Positions 24,705 to 35,573 of a DNA stretch of 64,000 nt are shown piece after piece. A program made the position numbers and the translations under genes. Source of the stretch: Apiospora phragmitis. Taxonomy: Eukaryota; Ascomycota; Sordariomycetes; Amphisphaeriales; Apiosporaceae. The notes beneath the pieces were generated by a model. The model had not been told where the DNA came from and ran no database searches. It saw nothing but the letters and a program-made list of their open reading frames with translations. Numbering within the stretch: the first letter of the stretch is position 1; every line of letters begins with the position of its first letter. The stretch is from positions 2,604,001-2,668,000 of the forward strand of contig JAQQWL010000005.1 in NCBI GenBank assembly GCA_038363925.1, read 5' to 3'.

Positions 24705-25344
24705 TATAACGAACGTTATTTAAATTTTAAAAAAAACTTAGTAAAACGTATTAAGGTTTATATTTAATAATACGAGAGAGTATTTAAATATGCGATAAAA
24801 GTCTATTTTTATTAATATAATATATAATAGTTATAAAAATAAGGGGTAATTAAAATATATAAATTTAAAAATATGTATAATAAAGTTATTAAAGTTATTT
24901 ATTTTATTAATAAATTAAATTAATATTTAAATTAATTATTAAAATAAAGAATATTTATATAAAATATATAAAGAATATTTATTATTATATATTTAATTTT
25001 TCCTTTATTAATTTCCCTAGCTTAATAGTTCGTTCTTAATTTAATTAATAATCCTTTAAGCCTTCGGGGCTTATTAGCTTAATAGCTTATTCCTTTTAAG
25101 CTAGTAATCCTGTGATTCGTTACGTGACCCGTGTGGTTATTCGCCTTCCTAGGTACTTATCCGTCTATCGCCGGTCGTGGTATCTTTATACGAGGCGGTG
25201 ATTGGTCGCGGAGTATAGGTGAGTTTATATTGGTATAGCTGGCGGTCTTGTCGGTATTAGTGGTATCGTAGCCTGGTCGGGGTATCGTAGTTCCGTGTCG
25301 TTAACTAGTAGGTCTAGGCCGCATAATTAGGCTAGGTCGTAATA
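24705..25344 (-). repeat. LTR G (5' LTR of El5), about 640 bp
   Basis: Termini TATAACGAAC ... GTCGTAATA. The central variable insert (about 25020-25110, TTAGCTTAATAGCTTATTCC-like) differs from both the palindromic and the 34-bp versions. Its right third keeps more G and C than the other copies. Confidence 0.72.
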
Positions 25345-26520
25345 TATAAAACCCTTGATTTCTTTCTCGTACGACTTTTTTAACGTATAAAAATAGCTAA
25401 TATTAAGAGGTTAAAACTTATATAATAAATAAAAAGGTATATAAAGTATAATAATCGAGTTTTTTTTATAATAAAGTTTAAAAGTTATTAAATAATAGCT
25501 TTTATAGTCGTTAAAGATTAATAAGTAATAAATATTTTTCGTATAAGATTTCGTATATTTATTAAAGTATTAAATTTAGTCCTCGTTTCTCTCGTTTATA
25601 ATTTAACCGTTTTTAATAACTGCGATTACTTAGTCCTTTAATAATAAGCTATTTTTATACTAAAAAAAGAGGTACGTTTTTTAGTATATATAATATACGA
25701 AGGGATGATATAACCGTATAATTCGACGCTTTAAATAATTATAATTTATTCTTAATTCTTTTATTAAACTACTTTAAACTTCTCGTATTAATTAAAAATA
25801 ATTACGATTATTTTAAACGAGATTTAATTTATAAAAAAGCTAGTTTTATTAAAGTTATAAATATCTTTTTTATAAATCTTATATTTATAAATTATATTTT
25901 ATATAAGAGTAAACTACGCGTGATACGCGTTAAAATCTTTATAAAAAACTCTTTAATAATTAATTCTTTAATTAAAACGCGCTTAAAGGTTTAATTATTA
26001 TCGTATAAAACTAGAGGCTTAATTAACGTTAACGCGTCTCGCGTTACGTTAATAAAATAATCGATTCGTTATATCTTTAATATTATTTATTTAAAATAAA
26101 AACGATCGCTAATTTAAATTAACTATATATTATATAATTAATTACTCTTTAAAATTCGTAAGTTTTTATATTAATAATTATATATTTTATTATAAAATAC
26201 TATTATAATATTAGTAATATAAAGTTATATAAAAGATATTATATATTTATATTATAAATTATACGTTTAATTTAAGGTTTTTTTTAAAGCGTTTAAAGTA
26301 TTAATTATATATCGCTCTCTTTTTATTAACTTATAATTATAAATAATAAAAGTATAAAGAATAAAATATAAGTTATAAAAAATTATAAAAAAGTGTTTAA
26401 TTAAACTATGTATTTAATTAAATCGTAGATTATATTATAAGCTATTATAATACTAAAACGGCTCTTAAAAAATAATAACTCTTTTTATAGCAGCTTATTA
26501 ATATATTAACTATCGACTAT
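25345..26520. repeat. Unidentified AT-rich, RIP-like relic
   Basis: About 1.2 kb of extremely AT-rich DNA that does not resemble the Gypsy elements to its left. Plus-strand frames show long but broken Lys/Ile/Leu-rich stretches (around 25800-26050), hinting at an old transposon or gene, but no motif can be named. It ends at the sharp compositional boundary near 26520. Confidence 0.4.
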
Positions 26521-26847
26521 TATAAATACATGCTAAACGCATAGGAGAAAACGGAGTACTCAAGATAGAGAGCCAGCCTAAAATGTACCCGAGTGGCGCC
26601 TGTGCATTTTACCCCTGGATGGACAAGAATCCTCCGGCAGGGGCAAAGTGACTGACATATAACACAAAAAAAGCGCCATTGAAGCCATTCAAGCTTGGTT
26701 GAGTGCTCAAATTATGGGTTACAATTTAGGGGTGTATAGGTGACGAAGTTTGCGTGTATTTGATCACAGCCAGCAAACAACACAACTTGTAAATTTTCGA
26801 CCTTTTTGTTTTCACCTTTTTCTTCTCGATTCCCCTCCACCGTTGAT

Positions 26848-28525
26848 TCAGATCGGTTTGCAGTAATTGGCTGGGAAGCTCCCCTTAACGCCCCCAAGCT
26901 CGCCCACCCACCAATCCTGGTCCGTCCCCGTCTTCTTCACCACCTTGATCCGGTCGCCCTCCTGGAACGACAGGTCGCCCGCGCCCTGGCCCGCGAACGT
27001 GTAGAGCGCCAAGACGAACACCTCGGGCTGGTTCGTGTTGATGCGCTTCGGTTTGGGCGGCGGCGGCGGCGGCTTCTTCTTGACAATCGGCACGCCGCCG
27101 CCGCTGTTGCTGTGCTGGCTGAGGCTCATGGACGAGATGTTGGAGGCGACGGTCGACGCCGTGCCGGGCCGGTTGCTTTGGCTGCCGCCGAAGTAGTCGG
27201 AGCGCGGCTTCAGCGAGTTGGGCGAGGCCCCAGGCGAGCGCCCGGTTCCGTAGCCCGACGCCGTCGTGAACTCGGTGGGGACTCCAAGGTTCGTGTTCGG
27301 TGGCCGCGCGCCGGGGGTCGCCTGGGAACTCAAAGACGTGTTGGACTGTATACGGGTTGGCCGCGGTGGCATAGGCCCGGGGCCAGGCTCCTCGCCGGCG
27401 TCTGATTTCGCCGAAGAACCAATCAGTCCCGAAGGCGAACGCCGGAATGACGGCATCGAGGACTTCCGGTCCTCATTTGGTGAGGGTACCTCCTCGGGAG
27501 TGATGTGCATGGGAAGCTTCGCCGCCTTGCCATGGGCTATGCAGCTGATGGACTCGAACTCCCGCTTCACCGGGCTGTAGTCAGCGGACCAGCAAGCTAT
27601 CACTTCCTCCATGGGCGGGGGCGGCGACGGGAAGTTGTGTTCCTCGCAGTAGCCGTGAAGCGTGGTGTAGTAAAGGCCCAACAGCCGGTTGTTAATGAGG
27701 ACAATCGCGGCGAGCAGTGGCGGGACGAGACTGAATGTGGCGTTCACCAGCGGCGGTAATGTCTCGCGCAGGTGGCTGTCGGCGATTTGAAACTCCTAGA
27801 TACATTCATGGTCAGTATATGTGAATAGCCCACCCAATACGATAGCATTGATTTAAGAAGATAACACACCTCTGCAGCCCGGGCAACCTCCTCTTCTGCC
27901 TTTGCTAAAGCGGCCTCCTCTTTCGGAGTCTTGCCAGGTTTGCGATGGATCTTGGTGGCCTTGTCCTGAGCCTTTTCGTAGTCGAGCCGGCGGTTTTCAC
28001 GCTTCTTAATCGTCTTGCGCAGCGGCGCGATGCAATCTCGGGCATCGATGGTGGGCCTGATGATGCGTTCATCGATCGAGGCGATCTCCTCCATCAAGTC
28101 GGTCTTGAGCTCGCCGTAGGCCTCCTTGAGCTGGAAGGTGCGGTGCAGCTGCAGCTCGGGCGTTGGCGCGCTCGCCTTGACGTTGGTCCGGTCCGAGCCG
28201 ACGATGGGGTCGTAGAGGCCCTCATACTCGGTGACGATGCCCAATTGCGTGTTGGTGAGGTTTATCCACGAGTCGCGCCATGACTTGGTGTGGTCGTTGA
28301 GCTGTAGTCGGGGGTAGGCGGCATGTCAGTTGCGCTGTCTTCCATCTCGAGTCCCAGGGTGGCAGGGGCAGGAGTAGGGGGCTTGGGGGGCATATATATA
28401 GTCCTTCGTACCTTTGCGAGCACCTTGTCGATGTCTTCGTAGTCGTTCAGCAACACGGAGACTTTGGCGTTGTCTCCGGGCGCCTTATTCATGAGCTTCC
28501 CAAACGATCGTTGCATAGACTGCAT
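26848..28525 (-). CDS. rvs167: Rvs167-type amphiphysin (BAR plus SH3 protein)
   Basis: Membrane-curving adaptor that links endocytic vesicle scission to actin patches. Three exons on minus: 28412-28525, 27870-28301, 26848-27795, with GT-AG introns of 110 and 74 nt, all joined in phase 0, giving 497 residues. The N-terminus MQSMQRSFGKLMNKAPGDNA, the stretch LNDHTKSWRDSWINLTNTQ across the first splice, and residues to about 245 form the BAR domain. A Ser/Pro-rich linker follows, with a poly-Pro stretch (KKKPPPPPPKPK). The C-terminal SH3 (about 440-497) has ALYTF, DWWVGE and FPANY. SH3 presence separates it from Rvs161/Hob3. It is divergent from the DUF2439 gene, across 1.8 kb. The call is strong; the symbol follows the yeast name. 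Confidence 0.93.
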
Positions 28526-29168
28526 GTTGCCTGCTTGCTTGTGCCGTCTCTAGGGTGGGGAACTAATTGGACAACAAAAGAAATGGCGGGGAACTGCCAA
28601 ACCCAGCGAAAGTTGACAGTTTGAATAATAGTGCTGGTAGCTGGCCGTATCGGGAAGTGCATTCACTCATCAACACACTTTCTGTGCAACAAGAGGAAGA
28701 AGATTTCCGGAATGAAATACGAGGTGCAATGTGACCGGCTTCCTTGCTTTCTTTCTACATTGACCGAGGGAAGAGCCAATTAGGGATCCTCACGGTTTGA
28801 TCTGAGGGTGAACAAAGGCGGTGCAGTCGGTTGGTTGACGGACTGCTAGGAGTGATGCGTCAGGTTAGACAGAAAAGGAACTTGAAATAAAAAGGGCACA
28901 GTAAGCAAGCACCGAAGCCAGTTAATTAGTTGAGGAGCAGGAGCAGGAAGGGAGCTCCGCAGATGAAAGACTAGGTAGGTAAGGATCAATACAAACACCT
29001 GCATGCGCTTAGGTGTTGAAGGAAGTAACAAGCGATTTTGTTGTGACCGCATATACGGGCAGGGTATACGAGCATAGGAAAGCGGAAGAAAAAAAAGACA
29101 AGCCAGAGAAACTACAACTATCATCTGACTGAGGGGTCCAAGTCCAGGACTCCAGGGGTTGAGAACCA

Positions 29169-29198
29169 GGCAGCAAAAGGCAGCAAAAGGCAGCAAAA
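29169..29198. repeat. Three tandem copies of GGCAGCAAAA
   Basis: Perfect 10-bp unit, three copies. Confidence 0.85.
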
Positions 29199-29696
29199 AG
29201 GGCCTTGGCTATGCCTATCCATCCAATTTGGCCCAGCCACTGCTGAACAACTTCCACAACCACTCGGCTCACGGCAGTGGTTTGATACTTCAGCATCTCA
29301 GTTGCTGTCACACACGGGCTATCAGGGTCGTACCTGGAGGTTGTTGCACCGTACCCGGCTATTAACTCTCTCTCTGCAGCTCCCCAAGTATATTGTGACG
29401 TAGTGTTCTGCCACCAACATAATCTCTCGTACGAAGCTATCTGCTCCAAGTAGTGTACCTCCTAATGTAGTGTATGCAGCCAGTCCGAGTTCAGGACAAT
29501 TATCGATGTACCTGTCTGTCGATTTTCCATCATGGGAAATGCCAGCTTCTCCTTGCCCGGGTCCAGTAAGTGGACCGGAACTACCGTAGCAGAGAAGGCT
29601 GGATCGACGTCGTAATCAACGCTTAGGCTAACCGTAGTTCAACTATACCTACACTGGAATAAACGCCCGCCAAAGCCTCCAATATGTACTTACCAT

Positions 29697-29760
29697 GGAA
29701 TCAACGCTGGAATAGCTATTAAAAGTCTGAAGCGTTGAAAAGTTCTTTAACGTTGATTCC
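29697..29760. repeat. Inverted repeat GGAATCAACG / CGTTGATTCC
   Basis: 10-bp arms at 29697-29706 and 29751-29760. A second pair, TCAACGCT (29701-29708) and AGCGTTGA (29731-29738), lies inside. AATCAACGCT also occurs near 29616. Possible remnant of a small inverted-repeat element. Confidence 0.5.
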
Positions 29761-30366
29761 GATTTAGACGTGTATTGGACGGTCCGAGAGGCGTTATTCC
29801 GTATGTTAACGGTGGCAGGATCCTGAACTGCAGTCCATAAGGTTGGTTTATTTAAACCAGCCTAGCCTGCTACGGTAGGTAAGTAGTCAGAGCGGAGTAC
29901 ATAGCCACGCTTTCACGATATTGCTCAATTTAGTAAGTGGTGCAGTAGGTGAAGGTGTGACCCGGTTCAGAACAAAACGTACGTTGGGTATATTTTATTT
30001 ATAGAAACAGATCTATGGGAAATAATTGCAGATTGTCGGTATAGATTCTTATGCACGTTATGTCTACGTTGCAAGACGTTGGAGGTTAATGTGGAAATTG
30101 CAAGCAGTGTTGATGAGCAACACGTGCTCTCGCGTCTTGGTCGCGCCTAGGAGGTACTTTAAGCTCTGGCACTGGGCAGTAGCCAGTGGACCTTATCGAT
30201 AGGCAACTTAGCGATCAGTCGCAACGCGTCTAGATGCCTTGACTAGGGACAATTCAATCTACATTCATCCAACATCGCCAGTTTTATTGCAAACGAGGGG
30301 GCATTGCAGAATATAGCATGCTCAGATGATGCGCAATAGGAGAGGAACTCCTGGACGTTCCCCGCT

Positions 30367-33200
30367 ATGGCAGCAACGACCCAGCCCCCCCCCCGAGCTC
30401 GGCGGCGTCTAACCCCGGCCAGGGTCAGCCGAGTGCCGCTCCAGTGCTTGAGTTCATATGCCTGTTCACTCACGACCTGAAGCGGAAGCAGAAGCGCTGG
30501 CAAGATGGCCGCCTCAAATTTCACACCTTTAACCAGAGGATCATGGTCTACGATGAACGGGGCAATTTCATTGGAGATTCTCACTGGAGGGAGGACTATG
30601 CTTTTGGAGAGGGCGAAGAGTTCCAGCTCGAGCGAGGTAGTGTTATGGTGGAGGTGGCCGAGTGTGTGGGCAGCACGCAGCAAGACCTGTCGGAGCTCGT
30701 CGATAAGCGTGTGCAAGAGAAGGTCCAGCGGCAATCAGTCGCTGCCGCTCGCCACGCCGCGTCGTCCCGTGCACCCTCGCAGTCGGGACCACTCCACTCA
30801 TCACCAGCTCATGTCCAGCAACGCCACAGACCACTCCAGAACATGCTGGGCACCCTGAGTGGCCACTATGGTCGAGCAGTGATGCCCTCTGAGTCTCCCT
30901 ATGAGCTGAAGCAGCGTGAACAAGCCGATACGAAACAGAACGGGCCTCGTCCAGCAAAGCGACGACGAGAGGAGACCTCGCCAACAAGCAGCAACCAAGG
31001 TTATGCACGGAATTTGTTTGGAGCTCCTTTGACTCTGTCCGCACGTCCCACGAGCAGCGCTCCTCTACGACATAATCCCAGGAAGGCCTTGCGTGTACAG
31101 TATGACGACACACCACCGGTGTCGTCAGATCCGAAGGAGGCGAATGTTGAAGATGAAGGGCCAAAGAAGCCCGAGAACGTCTCAGCAAACGGGCGACCGG
31201 TTACTATACCTTGCATGGAGGCGAATGCGCCGGAACCTGATGTTGCTCCATTGGTGACAATGACTAAGAAACAGAAGTTGCCGAAATCAAGAAGGACTTC
31301 CTCTTTCAACGTGCCCAAAGGAAAGACCAGAGAAGACCCAATCACCATTGATTCTGTTGACCGTCATCAGTTGGCTCAGGGTGCAGATCACATGGTTTCC
31401 GGTGAAAAGACCGACCAGCGAAGAGAGGTGGCCAGTCGTGCAAAATGCGATACACGGACGAAGACCAAGTCAGCGGACTATGAGAACATCCCGTATAGAC
31501 CTCCAGAAGACACTCAGAACTCGACGACTCATGGTGAAATTTCCCAACACTTCACAAAAATGCCAGCGACAACCTCCTGGAAGCCGACCTCACTAGATAA
31601 AACCCCAGGGCAACCAATTACAGAACTAGGGAAGACCAATGAGTGTGATGAAGCTTATGCTTCTACAAAGCACTATATCGAGCTGGTTATAGAACCGAGA
31701 AAGAAAAGAGGTCTTATGATGCTGGCTGATCAGGGTCTAAGGAAGAAGGCTCGCCAAGCCGCCTTGGTTGAGAAGCCAACTCCAACCCACGATATCCCGT
31801 TCCCATCTTTGGCTGGGGAAGATCAGAATTCTGACTCGGAGCCTACCAGTCGTATATTAGCAAGAGAGAACGCCCTGAAGAATGCGCGGACAAATGCTGA
31901 AAGAGATCACACTATTCCATACAACACAGCGACACGAAGGGCCAATGATGTGGATGCAGCAGTATCAGATGAAAATAAAGACGAGCATCCCTACGAAAGT
32001 AACCAGGCACGAGAAAAGAGTGCTTCCCATTATGATGTTAGGACACGAAACACGCGCGTTACGTCGCCCTCATCTAGCGACGATGAGCCAGTCTCTCATA
32101 CGAACTCGCGGACAGACAAAACGCTCAAAAGGACATCTAGTGAACCATCGGGAAAACCCCATCCCACTCTAGCGAAATTATCACGGAAAAGCGTTCGAAG
32201 CCGAGAGATTATCGACTTCCCGTCTGACGATGAGTTCGATAGCTTGTCTACTTTTCTAGCAAACCCCACCATGCCGCAAGGCCCTGAACAACAGCATGCA
32301 GATATGGCGAATTCGGCCTTCGATGCGCCTATCTCAGCAGAAGACGACACATCAAGAGAATCAGTAGTCCATGAAGGTTCGGCCATCCAGGTCAACAAGT
32401 CACAAAGAAATACGAATGCAGCACAGAAGCGACAAGAACAACTGGACAAGGCAAATAAGCGTCAAGCAGAGCAAGAGGCCGCAGCCAAAGAGACTCGGGA
32501 AAAGGAAGAGGCCAGACAGCAGGAAGCCAGACAACGCGAAGAGGCCTGGCTGCGCGAAGAGGCTAGGCAGCTTGAAGAAGCCAGAGAGCTTGAGGAGGCA
32601 AAGCAGCGCGAAGAGGCTAAGCAACGCGAAGAAGCCAGGCTACGCGAAGAGGCTAGACTGCGCGAGGAGGCCAGGCAGCTTGAGGAGACCAGACTACGCG
32701 AAGAGGTCAGACTACGCGAAGAAGCCAGGTTACGCGAAGAGACTAAACGACGTGAAGAGGTCAAACAGCATGAAGAAGCCCGACAGCGCGAAGAGGCGGA
32801 AAGACGTAAGCAAGAGGAAAGAGATGAGAAAGGGCATCAAGAGGAGGCCGAGCGGAAACGTCGTGAAGAAGAGGAGAAACGGTTGCTAGAGCGCTCAGCA
32901 AATTCCAAGCAACCTGCAAAGAAGGCACTTCCCAATTTCCGCCCTTTGACAAAAGTGTCGAACCCAGCTACACGAGGAAAGAAGGCTGCGAGACCAACAG
33001 ACGCGGCTGGACAAGTACCTGAGAGCCTGTTATCTTCAGAATCACGGCCCATACAGATTGGAAAGCCCATTCCTGCAGTCAACTCCATCACTGAAACCGC
33101 CAGAGAACAGACATCTGCGCTGCCAGGCTTTTCGACGGCTACCGGGGGCCCCTGGAGTAGAGAAGCTTACGATCTGTTCGCCTTTACCAAGCCTCGTTGA
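30367..33200 (+). CDS. DUF2439 protein (ZGRF1 N-terminal / Mte1-Dbl2-like), frame break at poly-C
   Basis: The continuous frame 30444-33200 opens without an ATG at VLEFICLFTHDLKRKQKRWQ, the DUF2439 signature, followed by FNQRIMVYDERGNFIGD (domain about residues 1-90). In yeasts this domain occurs in Mte1 and Dbl2, which bind Mph1/Fml1-type helicases at recombination intermediates; in animals in ZGRF1. The middle is low-complexity and basic. Residues about 670-815 are a highly charged REEA(R/K)xREEA array predicted as a long single helix. A conserved-looking tail, GPWSREAYDLFAFTKPR, ends it. A good start at 30367 (MAATTQPPPP) is out of frame by one base: a run of ten C at 30385-30394 would need eleven. 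With that base the protein has 944 residues. A missed upstream exon is the alternative. Confidence 0.8.
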
Positions 33201-34313
33201 CCGTAATCAGAATCTTTGGATGTGTGAACATCTTGTTCGCTATGGATCCGGCGACTTGTCGACATCACTAATACGCGATGAGAGGATGGTAACAAACAAA
33301 TGTGCCGACGAAAGCACTATGTCGATAGCCTACACTCGTGTTATTAATTCTGGAGTGCGTAGCACTTAAGGAGCAGTCGGGTCAATGCATTCCATGCAAG
33401 AGACTATATCCTCCAACACAGGCTTACTCTGTGACGGGTCGCCCCGGGGTGGAGTATTGCCGCCTGATGCAGGACGAAGAGGCTCAGCGGATTGGCCTAG
33501 CGCCCGTGAGGGACCGAGGTCAGCTGGGTAAAAATGCAGTGCGACCTCGTTCATGAGGGCAATTACAGTCAATCAGTGCCTAGTTTCCTATGTGCCCACG
33601 AAGGCCAATACTCCAGCAGATGAATAATTGCCCACTTGCTCATTTGGGGCTCAGCACTGCCTCCCGCAGGCTATACACCGAAATCTCGCCAATAGTGTCT
33701 CGAAGTAGCCACCACATTTCAAAGTGAAGTTGACAATGTTGCGCTCTCTTGGACTCGGCCATTTGGGCCGCTACGACGACACAGAATGCGAATTAGATGG
33801 GATATACGAATCAACAATCAACCATGAATACGGTTAGGCATATGCAGTTGGTTTACCAGTTCTTGGGCGGTGGGGTTGGTTGCAGCTTTGACCTACATGT
33901 AATGTAGCCTTATGTGTAGGCGAACCACCCGGTTTTGGGAGATGGCTGTGTGTAAGCGCTCAAAAAGAAGGCAACTACCAGATCACCTGAATGACGGATG
34001 TCTGTCAACCTTTCTGCCTTACGAGAGATGTCAGCCTTGAGCCCATCTTAACAAGTGCTTTTTCCCTCCGGAGGCATCTTTTATCAGGTTCGTCTTTCTT
34101 CAACTCGCCCCCACACCACCGTCTTTCTTTTCTCTCGTGTATTTCCTAAACACTGACTTCGGCGCAGCCTGAGACCTCTCACTCCGTGACAGTCAGCGAA
34201 GTGCCTTTCGGTGATAGTTTGTTTTGCAAGAAGGCTCCCATATTTTGCCCATAGACTACATATCATCATCTGGAAGCGTTTGTGGCCGGCCGCATAAGGC
34301 ATAAATTGGCCTA
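33201..34313. other. Intergenic region
   Basis: About 1.1 kb. Contains the 3' end of the DUF2439 transcript and the promoter of the next gene. Nothing else recognised. Confidence 0.5.
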
Positions 34314-35573
34314 ATGGAGTTGCACCTTAACGACGACTCACGAGGACTTGCCAGGGGATATTCCACAGGGTCTCGGGCCAAATCGCGACAGCGCCAAACA
34401 ATTGTTATTGAACCTACGGCACACCAACAAACTGTCTATAACAGAATCCGGGATGAATTAAATCAACAGCAATGCCATAGCCATTCCCAATCTCTACTGA
34501 AACCACCAAATAAAGCTGTACCAATACCTCGAGCACGTAGCAGCGACAGCCGTGCCGGGGAGTATATCCCCCAGTCCTGTCGCTGAAGCACCGAGCCAGG
34601 CATTCGCGGACTCATCTGAGACCGGCAAGCGGCCCCGAGGTCGCCGAGGCGGCCCGTTGAATGCAGAGACGAGGCTAAAGACCGCCGTCAAACGTACGCT
34701 GGGCTTGGTATGCCCGACTTGCAAAGCCCGTAAGGTAACGGTATGTATAAACTAGACCCTTGTTTTTGCTGCAAGCTAGAGTCGCTAATAGATTTCGCGA
34801 AGTGCCACTGCTATGACCTATCCAAATTCGAAGAGGCATATAAGGGTAGCCAGAGGTCAACAACACTACTTTCACGACCAACCCTCGAAGCCAGCCACAG
34901 AATCAGGTCACCATCGCAAGGCACTACAAATGACTACCTGCCCTACTTGGTCTCCGAGGGAGGGGTACCAACACCGCATGAACTGGCCGATTCAGATCTC
35001 GACGAGCCACTCAACTCACCACAGGCCCCGGTCATGAGGTTGGATGTCCACCGGTTTGCGACCGAATTCAACGTGGACTCGGTACGGACTGGCTTCGGCA
35101 CCCTATCCACCTCGAACACAGGCTACTATAACCCGGGGCTCGGGTCATTGACACCAATCGAGACCAACTCGCAACCCTTCGCCATAGGGGGCCAGGAACT
35201 GTCGGGCTTCTCCAAACATTGGCGTTGCGAGTTTCCTGCTCAGCCAAACGCATCCTCTACCCCTACCGTCTCGCTGCGATGCCAATGGATGGGCCCCCTG
35301 GAAGAGCTGGAACAGCACTGGCGAGCCGAACACCATGCATACCGCGATGCCATCATTTCGTGCCACTGTTTGCGATGCGGGGCCATTCAGATGGTGGACC
35401 ATCCGCCGAGCCGGTGTGAATCGCCCAGTTGCTTATCGTCCGTGGTCCAGCAATGGAAAAGGTGCATCTTTGGGCATACTCTGGTCGAGTCGACCATTGC
35501 TTCAACTCCGGTACTAACGACGGGTGACTCGGAGTCGGTCTACTCGTTCGATCGTATCAGTCCTTACGAGTAG
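34314..35573 (+). CDS. Putative zinc-finger-like regulator (Cys-rich, CPTCKARKVTC)
   Basis: Likely nuclear regulator of a Pezizomycotina-type Cys-rich family; function unknown. The well-supported part is an exon ending at 34740 (GKRPRGRRGG...LVCPTCKARKVT), an intron 34741-34802 (GTATGT donor, GCTAAT branch, AAG acceptor, 62 nt) and a last exon 34803-35573. The splice yields C-x2-C-x6-C followed by HCYDLSKFEEAYKG. The C-terminal part has a second Cys/His-rich region (WRCEF, RCQWMGPLEELEQHW, CHCLRCGA) resembling a degenerate C2H2 module. The 5' end is uncertain: one in-phase model starts at ATG 34314 and skips 34434-34515, but its donor (GTCTAT) is weak. No other domain is recognised. Confidence 0.55.

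Larger units (their letters stand above)
22231..25344 (-). mobile_element. Ty3/Gypsy element El5, right part only
   Basis: Starts abruptly in mid-pol (matching El2 from about 10021) right after the El4 LTR. It continues through gag to LTR G. I infer that El4 inserted into it and that the left part lies outside the window. The internal part is the most AT-rich and eroded of the four, as expected for the oldest layer. The first bases, CGTAC, are the candidate target duplication of El4. Confidence 0.68.
28526..30366. other. Intergenic, divergent promoter region
   Basis: About 1.8 kb between the starts of rvs167 (-) and the DUF2439 gene (+). No convincing gene. It holds a short three-unit repeat (29169-29198) and inverted repeats around 29616-29760. 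Confidence 0.6.

Noticed and set aside
26806..28283. Plus-strand ORFs opposite rvs167 (199, 104, 84, 112 codons)
   Set aside because: Shadows of GC-rich minus-strand exons; the minus strand has the domains and splice sites.
32462..32764. Minus-strand Ser/Leu-repeat ORFs
   Set aside because: Antisense shadow of the REEA repeat in the DUF2439 gene.
34741..34775. 35-nt intron or frameshift in the zinc-finger-like gene
   Set aside because: The 62-nt intron to 34802 has canonical donor, branch and acceptor and restores frame and cysteine spacing.
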